A stretch of DNA of 49,344 nt from CAJXCL01 sp964394335 (GTDB lineage Bacteria; Nitrospinota; Nitrospinia; CAJXCL01). The notes under the pieces are model-generated. The model saw only the letters and a program-made list of their open reading frames with translations, did not search any database and was not told the origin of the DNA. Where the stretch lies: assembly GCA_964394335.1 (NCBI GenBank), contig CAYMVZ010000006.1, positions 1-49,344 of the forward strand, given 5' to 3'. The position numbers and the translations under genes were made by a program. Shown here piece by piece: positions 16,141 to 23,621 of the stretch; position 1 is the first letter of the stretch, and each line of letters begins with the position of its first letter.

Positions 16141-17982
16141 ATGCTGCTGAAAGATAGAATTTCAAATAAAATACCCGGCGCTCCGGGAATATACCTGATG
16201 AAGGATAAGAACAATAAAATCCTGTATATCGGAAAAGCTAAAATCCTTAAAAGCCGTGTTAATTCCTATTTTCAAAAATCTGACTCTCTCCTCCCGCGAA
16301 CCAGAGTTATGATGAAAAGGGTAGCAGATATTGATTTCATTACTACATCCAGTGAGATTGAGGCCCTGATTCTGGAAAGCAACTTTATTAAAAAGCACCA
16401 GCCCCGTTACAACGTACTATTGAAAGATGACAAACATTACCCATATATACGCCTTGCCACCAACACAGACTTTCCCTACTTATCTATCGTACGTAAGGTC
16501 AAGAAAGATTTTGCTGCATATTTCGGTCCTTATGTCATGGTTAAAGAAGTCAGAGAAACGATAAGACTTATCCATAAAATCTTTCCCTTTCGAGAGAGTC
16601 GTGATGCTCTGGATGGTAGTTTTAAGCGTAGGCCCTGTCTTAATTTCCAAATGGGAAGATGTACAGCACCTTGCGCTGCAAAAATTACGAAGGAAAATTA
16701 CAATAAAATCGTTCAGGACGTAATTCTTTTTCTCAAGGGGCGAAACGACGCTTTAGTGAAATATTTAAATGAGCGGATGCAGAAAGCTTCTGCTGAACTC
16801 CGGTTTGAAGACGCAGCCAAACTAAGAGACCAGATTGAATCGGTTGAAAGCGTCATCAAAAAACAAAAAATCATCTCAACAAACCTGGAAAACCAGGATG
16901 TAATTGTTTTTTACCGGGAAGGAAATATTGCCAGCGTCCAAATCCTTATGATCAGAAACGGTAAAATGTCAGGAGATAAAAGCTATAAATTGGCTAAATT
17001 AGACGGGATAAATAATGATGAACTTATCTCTTCTTTTATAAAGCAATACTATGCTGAGGAACCATTGCTACCTCAGGAAATTCTTTTGTCTATGGATATC
17101 GAGGAAAGGGAGATTATTTCCCAATGGCTATCTGCAAAAAAAAAGAACAAAGTCCTTATACAGATCCCTGTGAAAGGACGAAAGAAAAATCTTGTGAAAA
17201 TGGCTGAAGAAAATGCGCGCTTTGCATTCCGGAAAGAAGAACATGGACGGACAATTCTGGAAGATCTGAAAGAGTTATTGGAACTTCGCAATATTCCGGA
17301 ACGGATTGAAGCATTTGATATATCCAATATTTCAGGTTCAATGGCTGTAGGGGCTTCGGTGCTGTTTGTTAATGGAGAACCCTTTAAAAAAGGATATCGC
17401 CGTTTTAAAATTCGTGAAATTAAGGGTGTTGATGATTACGGTATGATATCTCAAATTGTTCTCCGCCATTATGCCCGCTTGCTGGATGAGAAAAAAAAAC
17501 TTCCAGATTTGGTGATTATTGACGGTGGGAAAGGTCATCTGAACACGGCAGCTAAAGTACTTAAGGATTTGAGTCTGCTCAAAAAAATAGATGTTATAGC
17601 AATCGCCAAAGGAAGAGACCGGAGTAAGCTTGGAACGGACGAAATTTATACCTTAAAGCATACAGCGGCAAGTTCAAAAAAGAAGTTTTTACAGAATAAA
17701 GACCCGGTTGCTTTCCCTGTTGATTCACCTGTCAAATTTTTAATTCAAAGGATAAGAGACGAGGCGCATCGCTTTGCTGTTACCTATCATAGAAAGCTGA
17801 GGAAAAAAGGTGGACTCCACTCTATTCTGGAGGATATTGCGGGTATTGGCGGAAAAAGGAAAAATCAGTTAATAAAACATTTTGGTGGTGTGGAAAAAAT
17901 AAAGGAGGCATCAGTGAATGAAATTAAAGAAATACCCTATATAACAGAAAAAATCGCAAGGGAAATTAAAGCAAAAATTTAA
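16141..17982 (+). CDS. uvrC: Excinuclease ABC subunit C
   Basis: A 613-aa UvrC of normal length. It has an N-terminal GIY-YIG nuclease (GAPGIYLMKD ... ILYIGKAK, residues ~13-40) for the 3' incision, a Cys cluster CLNFQMGRCTAPC, and a UVR helical hairpin near 200-235 that binds UvrB. The RNase H-like domain (FDISNISGSMAVGA, VIIDGGKGHL) makes the 5' incision, and a C-terminal helix-hairpin-helix pair (DIAGIGGKRKNQLIKHFGG) completes the protein. The start is ATG 16141; no strong Shine-Dalgarno is seen. It appears monocistronic. Confidence 0.97.
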   Translation: MLLKDRISNKIPGAPGIYLMKDKNNKILYIGKAKILKSRVNSYFQKSDSLLPRTRVMMKRVADIDFITTSSEIEALILESNFIKKHQPRYNVLLKDDKHYPYIRLATNTDFPYLSIVRKVKKDFAAYFGPYVMVKEVRETIRLIHKIFPFRESRDALDGSFKRRPCLNFQMGRCTAPCAAKITKENYNKIVQDVILFLKGRNDALVKYLNERMQKASAELRFEDAAKLRDQIESVESVIKKQKIISTNLENQDVIVFYREGNIASVQILMIRNGKMSGDKSYKLAKLDGINNDELISSFIKQYYAEEPLLPQEILLSMDIEEREIISQWLSAKKKNKVLIQIPVKGRKKNLVKMAEENARFAFRKEEHGRTILEDLKELLELRNIPERIEAFDISNISGSMAVGASVLFVNGEPFKKGYRRFKIREIKGVDDYGMISQIVLRHYARLLDEKKKLPDLVIIDGGKGHLNTAAKVLKDLSLLKKIDVIAIAKGRDRSKLGTDEIYTLKHTAASSKKKFLQNKDPVAFPVDSPVKFLIQRIRDEAHRFAVTYHRKLRKKGGLHSILEDIAGIGGKRKNQLIKHFGGVEKIKEASVNEIKEIPYITEKIAREIKAKI

Positions 17983-18029
17983 AACAGACCGGCTATTGAA
18001 AAACAGTTTTTTCACATCACTTTATATTG

Positions 18030-18248
18030 TTACTTTCTTTTTAATTTTTTTCGAAAGTATTTCCAGGCTTTTCCAAAATTGAAATAAAGATGAACGGCAG
18101 CTAAACACAGAGTCGCGTAAGCAAAGTATCGGTGGGGATAAAACTTTCTGAGTTCCAGTTCGGACTGAATATAGCCAAGAGACCCTGTGATAATGATTGA
18201 GAATATGAGAAGAATGCTTATAGTAAAGTTAAAATCTTCACGCTTCAT
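18030..18248 (-). CDS. DUF4405-like two-helix membrane protein
   Basis: A 72-aa protein with two membrane helices (about residues 8-26 and 41-57) and a basic C terminus. The second helix is preceded by H39 and contains H53 (the HRY...LAAVHLY arrangement), typical of DUF4405 proteins, which resemble half of a cytochrome b-type four-helix unit. Its ATG overlaps the stop of the SagB-type oxidoreductase by 4 bases, so the two are translationally coupled. I infer a membrane, possibly haem-binding, partner for that flavoprotein; haem binding is not shown. Confidence 0.65.
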   Translation of the reverse strand: MKREDFNFTISILLIFSIIITGSLGYIQSELELRKFYPHRYFAYATLCLAAVHLYFNFGKAWKYFRKKLKRK

Positions 18249-19057
18249 AAGGCGCCCACGGCATGAATATAAATTGCCGCTTCGTTATGACCATCAATCC
18301 CAATAAGTTTATTGATCTCCTCATCTAAAAATGCTCCGATAGCAACAGATCCTAATCCTAAAGATGTTGCCTGAAGATATATATTCTGACTGATGTGCCC
18401 GGCCTCCATATACGCATAACGGTAACCTCTTTCCCCATATTTATGACGCAGACGGTCAAATACAGAAGTTAAAACAAAGGCCACGCTGGAATCACCTAAC
18501 ATATCCTGATCCAATCCTGCTTTTGTTATGCTGCTTCTAAAATCACCGCTTTTGACCAGTTCCAACGCATGTTTCTGAACTGAATAATGATACATACCTC
18601 TTGGCAGATCATCAACCGCGTTTACTACAAGGTAAACTTCAAATGGATATAGGGCTCCGGCAGACGGCGCGGTACGAAGGAGTGTGCCATAACTCTTTCC
18701 TGTTGCACCCTGAGCGGCAAAGACCAATTGGGACAACTGGTTAAGAGTGATGGTTTTATTGGAATAGTTCCTTTGAGAACGCCTTTTTTTTATAGCCTCT
18801 TCTAAAACCATCCCCTTGTATTCCGGTTTTGGCAATTTGATTACTTTTGCATAAGGGTAGGTTTTATATTGTGGAGGCTCTTTGGGTTTGGAGCGAAAGA
18901 TATCTCCTAAAACTCCCAACCATGTAATAGAAGTCTCTTTATGGAATAGCTCAGCAATGCTTAGATCTTCATGTGAATTACTTCCTTTTGCGATTACAAT
19001 GTAACCTAATACGAAAAAAGCGGACAACGATAATAGTGCAATAAATACCTTTTTCAT
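18245..19057 (-). CDS. SagB/ThcOx-type nitroreductase-family oxidoreductase, membrane-anchored
   Basis: A 270-aa protein with an N-terminal signal/anchor helix (residues 5-22). The FMN-dependent nitroreductase-like domain of the SagB-type dehydrogenases follows: RRSQRNYS near residue 92, TAPSAGALYPFEVYLV, YMEAGHISQNIYLQA and LGLGSVAIG. Classical SagB oxidises azolines in peptide natural products, but no YcaO cyclodehydratase or precursor peptide is nearby. Many stand-alone members have unknown substrates. The N-terminal segment would place the domain in the periplasm or at the membrane, and the coupled DUF4405-like gene supports a membrane redox role. Confidence 0.85.
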   Translation of the reverse strand: MKKVFIALLSLSAFFVLGYIVIAKGSNSHEDLSIAELFHKETSITWLGVLGDIFRSKPKEPPQYKTYPYAKVIKLPKPEYKGMVLEEAIKKRRSQRNYSNKTITLNQLSQLVFAAQGATGKSYGTLLRTAPSAGALYPFEVYLVVNAVDDLPRGMYHYSVQKHALELVKSGDFRSSITKAGLDQDMLGDSSVAFVLTSVFDRLRHKYGERGYRYAYMEAGHISQNIYLQATSLGLGSVAIGAFLDEEINKLIGIDGHNEAAIYIHAVGAL

Positions 19058-19157
19058 ATTTTGAGCCCGATTAAAACGCAGCTAATGGATATTGCCTACT
19101 ATAAGTATATGTGTTAAATTGACAAAAGATAATAAAAAAATTTATTCAAATCGTTCT

Positions 19158-20066
19158 ATGCAAGCATGCGCCCCTTCCTATATAGACAATCATCAAAACG
19201 GTCTGCTAAAAGAAAGAAAAGACAAACTTCTTAGCATCCTGAATAGCTGTACTCTTTGTCCCCATGAATGCCGTGTAAATCGCCTGAGTGGAGAGAAGGG
19301 AATTTGTCAGGCCGCTGATACAGCTTGTGTTTCCAGTGCATTTCCACATTTTGGCGAGGAGCCTCCCCTGGTTGGCAGGAGAGGTTCGGGAACCATTTTT
19401 TTTGCTAATTGCAATCTACGCTGTGAATTTTGTCAGAATCATGATATCAGCCATTCGAACAACGGAAATGAAGTTGCGCCGGAACGTTTAGCCGAACTGA
19501 TGCTGTACCTTCAGGGTATTGGATGTTTGAATATTAATTTTGTTACACCTACACACTACGCCGCTCAAATTATCCAGGCTCTTTCGATTGCCGTTGAGAT
19601 GGGTTTAAATGTTCCACTAGTTTGGAACTGCAGCGGATACGACTCACTGGAAGTGATAAAACTTTTGGATGGTATTATCGATATTTATATGCCTGATGTG
19701 AAATTTGGAGATATTGAAAAGGCCAAACATCTTACTTCAGCTCGCAATTATTTTGAAAATGCTAAATCGGTTTTAAAGGAAATGTACCGTCAGGTGGGGG
19801 ATTTTGAATTGGATGACAATGGCATTGGAGTAAAGGGGTTATTGGTAAGACACCTGGTCATGCCGGAGGATACTGCTGGATCAAAAAATATATTGAAATT
19901 TATTGCAGAAGAAGTTTCTCAGCATACATATGTCAACATCATGGAACAATATCATCCGGCCTTTCAAGCCTTCAAGTATCCTGATATCAATAGAAGGATT
20001 ACTCCTGATGAATACAAGACAGTTATAGAATATGCAAAAGAGGTGGGCTTGTACCGGGGATTTTAA
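19158..20066 (+). CDS. PflA/PflX-like radical SAM protein
   Basis: A 302-aa protein with the radical SAM cluster motif C85-x3-C89-x2-C92 (CNLRCEFC), preceded by an N-terminal cysteine set (C31, C34, C38, C50 in SCTLCPHECRVNR) typical of PflX-like putative pyruvate formate-lyase activating enzymes. The frame extends back to a TTG at 19092, but PSYI..H..G and the CxxC set place the family start near ATG 19158. No glycyl-radical enzyme gene is in the window, so its target is unknown. Members of this subgroup often occur without one. Confidence 0.85.
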   Translation: MQACAPSYIDNHQNGLLKERKDKLLSILNSCTLCPHECRVNRLSGEKGICQAADTACVSSAFPHFGEEPPLVGRRGSGTIFFANCNLRCEFCQNHDISHSNNGNEVAPERLAELMLYLQGIGCLNINFVTPTHYAAQIIQALSIAVEMGLNVPLVWNCSGYDSLEVIKLLDGIIDIYMPDVKFGDIEKAKHLTSARNYFENAKSVLKEMYRQVGDFELDDNGIGVKGLLVRHLVMPEDTAGSKNILKFIAEEVSQHTYVNIMEQYHPAFQAFKYPDINRRITPDEYKTVIEYAKEVGLYRGF

Positions 20067-20091
20067 CGCGTTTCATAACAATCAGATGTAA

Positions 20092-21417
20092 CTATTGAGT
20101 TATCTTATTTTTATATTCGGTATCTATTTTTTTGAGAACCTCAGCTCCTTCCTTTTCCTTTCCAGAACGTTTATAAATATTTACTATTTTTGACATCATT
20201 TCTGTCCGGCTGACTGTATCGTCCTTATCTTTCTTTTGAACATTCAGGATATATCTAAATCCCTTTGCAGCCTCATCCTGTCTTTCCGTGTCTTCAAAGC
20301 GAAGGCAAACTTCTCCCTTCATAAGGTAGGCTTTCCGAAGTCCATCAGAAGTTGTTGTAATTGGATCTCGTTTTTGAATTGCTGTCGTTAACGCATCATA
20401 AGCAAGCCCTAAATTTTTATCCTCAAGCAGCAAATCTCTCGCCAACCGCGTATAATTTTCGGTCACATTTATTCGCGGCTGAAGGTCTATAATGTGTCTT
20501 GCCACTTCTGCTGCTCTTCCATAATCCTCTTTTTTTACATATATTTGTTCTAATAAAATTTGCCTCTTTACGTTATCTGTTCCAAATTCAGATGCTTTCT
20601 CGATAACGGCTAAAGCTTCATTTGTCTGGTTGTTTTCTAAAAATATAGCCGCAAGGCTGTCGGAAGCCTTCATAAAATGTTTATTACAGCTCAACGCCTT
20701 CTGAAAAGCTTCTATGGCTTTCTCAGTATTTTTGCCTTTTTTATAAATCTGCCCCATTGCTTCATAGGTCCATGCACTTTCAGGATTAATTTTTAAAATA
20801 TCCAACTGTTTTGCAAACGCCTTTTTAAGCTCTCCGGCCCGTTCATAAGTTTCAGCTATTGCTTTATGCAACCATAAAGGAGGCTTGGAATCCTTATCCC
20901 TACTCTGTATTTCTTTTAACTCATTTTCATAATACTCTACAGCTTCGCTCACTCCCCTGGTGTCTAATAATTTTTTCCCATTTTTTAAAATATTTTTTTT
21001 TAACAATACTCTTGTTAAGATTTTTTCCACAGTTTCCGTACGAATCGGTTTTACAATATAGGCATCCAGGATAGCTTCAGCCGCTCGAATAACATTATGA
21101 GCCAACCGCTCCGCGGTAATCATAATAAAAATTAAATCATCTAACTTGCCATTTTCCTTGAGGGTTTCAAGAACTTCCACACCATCCATAAAGGGTGGCA
21201 TGTTCCAGTCACAAAGAATTAAATCATACTTTTTAGTTTCAAGGTTCGTCAACATGATCTTGCCGTTACTTGCCGCATCAATTTTAGTAAACCCCATGGA
21301 GCGCAACGTATTAACCAGGATATTGCGCATTGTAGGAAGATCATCTCCTACCAAAACTTTCATATCTTTAACAATATCTGATATTTCTTTCATTTTTGTG
21401 GGATCGCTTATCGCCAT
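20092..21417 (-). CDS. Response regulator: receiver domain plus TPR repeats
   Basis: A 441-aa protein. Residues 18-140 form an intact CheY-like receiver: acidic pair D25/D26, phosphoacceptor D70 (CDWNMP), T101 and K123 (VKP). After a linker, residues ~185-435 are tetratricopeptide repeats (e.g. WTYEAMGQIYKKGKNTEKAIEAF split across positions 213-236). There is no DNA-binding domain, so the output is probably protein-protein. It lies one base after the histidine kinase stop on the same strand; the two form a two-component pair. Confidence 0.9.
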   Translation of the reverse strand: MAISDPTKMKEISDIVKDMKVLVGDDLPTMRNILVNTLRSMGFTKIDAASNGKIMLTNLETKKYDLILCDWNMPPFMDGVEVLETLKENGKLDDLIFIMITAERLAHNVIRAAEAILDAYIVKPIRTETVEKILTRVLLKKNILKNGKKLLDTRGVSEAVEYYENELKEIQSRDKDSKPPLWLHKAIAETYERAGELKKAFAKQLDILKINPESAWTYEAMGQIYKKGKNTEKAIEAFQKALSCNKHFMKASDSLAAIFLENNQTNEALAVIEKASEFGTDNVKRQILLEQIYVKKEDYGRAAEVARHIIDLQPRINVTENYTRLARDLLLEDKNLGLAYDALTTAIQKRDPITTTSDGLRKAYLMKGEVCLRFEDTERQDEAAKGFRYILNVQKKDKDDTVSRTEMMSKIVNIYKRSGKEKEGAEVLKKIDTEYKNKITQ

Positions 21418-21418
21418 A

Positions 21419-22309
21419 CTAATTAAATTCCCATTGTTCTAAATCAGCCTTATCTTCCATCGAGTCTTTTTGTTTATGTCTCTTTGGAATAGAAAAGTAA
21501 AATAATGCGCCATGATCCTTGATATTTTTTGATGCAATTTGACCCTGTAAAGTTTCTACTGCTAATTTTGAAAAGGTCAATCCCAACCCGGTGCTCCCTT
21601 TGACCCTTTTCATTTGGGTGTACTTTTCAAAAAGAAGTTTTTGAAATCCTTCTGGCACTCCATGCCCTGAGTCCAAGACTTCAAACTGTAAAGAATAGCC
21701 CTCATCTTTAACGGTTAATGTTACTTTGCTTTTTCCCTCCATTTCCTCTCCCGAATGCTTGATCGCATTGGAAACAAGGTTTGTCAGCACTCTCAAAATC
21801 AGATCGTAATCCGAGTAGACTTCTAAATCTTTCTTTAGCTTATTTACGGTCACGCTCACTTTATGTAAATCTGCCATCATCTCCAGGTCGGATATAGCTT
21901 CATCTATCAAGCCATTAACGTGGAATTCGGACAACTCCAGATGCATCTGGCTTTCTTCCATCTTTTTGATATCAAGAAGATTCGTTACTCTTCTCCACAG
22001 CAATTGCGCGTCTGAATTTGCAGTCGTGATGTAATTTAGCTGTTTCGACAGCGATGAAGTATATTCTTCAGGGTTAAAAGGACCTGGTGCTTTTGCTTTA
22101 CCAGAGATTTGCTTTAATAAATCGTCAATTTCACGGTAACCGGCCTTAAGGTTTTCCATCAAGCTCGCCAAAGGACTTTTAAAATCATGTACCAGCATAA
22201 CAACAAGTTCGTCCTTTAACTCCTGAGTTTTCAATAGTTCTTCATACTTTTGGTTCAGTTCATTTAATTTTATTTTCACATTTTTTAGAAGGGAATTTTC
22301 ATCATTCAT
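21419..22309 (-). CDS. Soluble sensor histidine kinase without input domain
   Basis: A 296-aa kinase. A short coiled coil (residues 1-35) leads into the H box (LVHDFKSPL, H41) and dimerisation helices, then the HATPase domain with N box NLVSNAIKHS (177-186), G1 box DSGHGVPEGF (213-222) and G2 box GSTGLGL (238-244). No transmembrane helix, PAS or GAF domain is present, so it must receive its signal from a partner protein or by dimer control. It is directly upstream of, and near-coupled to, the REC-TPR regulator. Confidence 0.9.
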   Translation of the reverse strand: MNDENSLLKNVKIKLNELNQKYEELLKTQELKDELVVMLVHDFKSPLASLMENLKAGYREIDDLLKQISGKAKAPGPFNPEEYTSSLSKQLNYITTANSDAQLLWRRVTNLLDIKKMEESQMHLELSEFHVNGLIDEAISDLEMMADLHKVSVTVNKLKKDLEVYSDYDLILRVLTNLVSNAIKHSGEEMEGKSKVTLTVKDEGYSLQFEVLDSGHGVPEGFQKLLFEKYTQMKRVKGSTGLGLTFSKLAVETLQGQIASKNIKDHGALFYFSIPKRHKQKDSMEDKADLEQWEFN

Positions 22310-22492
22310 AACAATAGCTTCCCACTTAAAGCAATGACCACATTTTTAGAGTATCATATATAGATGATTTATCAAGTGACAAATAATTTTTCAATGTTTT
22401 TAGCTTTATCTTTTCAATAATCTCATTGTGGGTTTCTCTATTAATTCATGATAAATAAACGTAATATATTCATACTCGCTTTATAGTTTAAT

Positions 22493-22855
22493 ATGAGATT
22501 TAAAAAAGCAGCAATCCTGACTATTTTTGCCATAAGCTGTATCAATTTGCACGATTCGTGGGTTGGCACCTGGCTGGTTGTTACTGAAAACGGAAAAGAT
22601 ATTTCTACAAAAGGGGTAATCTACACTATCACTGAAGATACAATTTCCCAGTCCGTTCCCGGCCTTTGTGAAGAAAAAGCAGTTTTTTCCGTTTCTGGCA
22701 ATAATTTTACTGTTGTTACTACTGAAAGCAGTTGTCCCTGGTCATTTGCAGGTAAGAAAAATTCAGGCGTCCTTACCCTTAAAGGGGAACAGCTAACTTT
22801 AACATTTCCTGAACATGGAAAGACTTTTAGCCAGACCTGCATAAAGAAAAAATAA
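22493..22855 (+). CDS. Small predicted lipoprotein, lipocalin-like
   Basis: A 120-aa protein. The N terminus MRFKKAAILTIFAISC fits a lipoprotein signal (basic residues, hydrophobic core, A-I-S-C lipobox with C16). The mature part begins with SWVGTWLVVTENGK, a GTW start seen in lipocalin-like beta-barrel domains, and is strand-rich with three further cysteines. I cannot assign a ligand or family with confidence. It is divergent from the histidine kinase gene with a 183-base gap. A short hairpin, AGAGCC/GGCTCT (22875-22889), follows but lacks an adjacent T-run. Confidence 0.6.
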   Translation: MRFKKAAILTIFAISCINLHDSWVGTWLVVTENGKDISTKGVIYTITEDTISQSVPGLCEEKAVFSVSGNNFTVVTTESSCPWSFAGKKNSGVLTLKGEQLTLTFPEHGKTFSQTCIKKK

Positions 22856-22998
22856 GGGAAAGGAATTGATTTAGAGAGCCTGCGGCTCTGAGCCTCAAGC
22901 AAAGTTTTTCGATTAACGATTACATACTCTGAGTGATGGGTCAAAAGTGGCGCGAGTTAAATTTGCAGCCCGTAACCTTATTCTTATAGTCAGCAAAC

Positions 22999-23535
22999 CT
23001 ATTCTTTCTCCGCCCAGTACTTTTGAAACTCATTCATGTGGGAGAGAGTTTTGAAGTCTTTCATCCTGTCTAAATAAACGATTCCATTGAGATGATCTAT
23101 TTCGTGCTGCAAAACTATGGCAAGAAAACCACTCGCCTCTAAAGTTATTTCTTCTCCTTCCCTGTCATAAGCCGAAACATTTAGGGCTGTGGATCGGGAA
23201 ACTTTTCCTCTGAAATCTTCAACACTAAGGCAGGATTCCCAACCCTCAGCCGTCTTTTCAGACATATGGGTAATTTCAGGGTTTATAAGAATGGTGAGCG
23301 GCATATCAGGGGCTCCCGGATATCGCGGATTTTTTTCGGATTCTATGACAGATATTTGAAGCGATTGATGAACCTGAGGGGCGGCAAGACCGACACCATC
23401 ATATTCCCGCATCGTATCAATCATATCATCAATGAAACGCTGTATTTCTTTAGAAGCAATTTTTTCGATATCAACTTTATCAGCGGTTTTTCTGAGAACA
23501 GGATGTCCTAACCGGGCAACTTTTAATATGGACAT
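22999..23535 (-). CDS. def: Peptide deformylase
   Basis: A 178-aa deformylase that removes the formyl group from new proteins' N-terminal methionine. The three family motifs are present: GVGLAAPQ (47-54), the metal-binding cysteine in WESCLSV (C102; the usual EGCLS has Ser instead of Gly here) and HEIDH (H144, E145, H148). Length is normal. It starts at ATG 23535. No methionyl-tRNA formyltransferase gene follows, unlike the common def-fmt pair. It lies 86 bases downstream of the ferredoxin oxidoreductase operon on the same strand. Confidence 0.95.
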   Translation of the reverse strand: MSILKVARLGHPVLRKTADKVDIEKIASKEIQRFIDDMIDTMREYDGVGLAAPQVHQSLQISVIESEKNPRYPGAPDMPLTILINPEITHMSEKTAEGWESCLSVEDFRGKVSRSTALNVSAYDREGEEITLEASGFLAIVLQHEIDHLNGIVYLDRMKDFKTLSHMNEFQKYWAEKE

Positions 23536-23566
23536 ACTAAAAAAATGATTGCTTTGATTAGTAAAG

Positions 23567-23619
23567 GATTACACTGATTACTTTAATCTGTGTAATCACA
23601 TTAAATCAGTGTAATCATC
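23567..23619. repeat. GATTACAC/GTGTAATC intergenic repeat
   Basis: GATTACAC (23567-23574) is complementary to GTGTAATC (23590-23597). A third unit, AATCAGTGTAATCATC (23604-23619), follows. It fills the gap between the oxidoreductase stop and def. Similar low-conservation repeats are widespread in environmental genomes. Confidence 0.5.
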
Positions 23620-23621
23620 TT

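Noticed and set aside
22875..22889. Terminator after the small lipoprotein gene
   Set aside because: AGAGCC/GGCTCT forms a stem but the T-run is 20 bases away, so termination there is doubtful.
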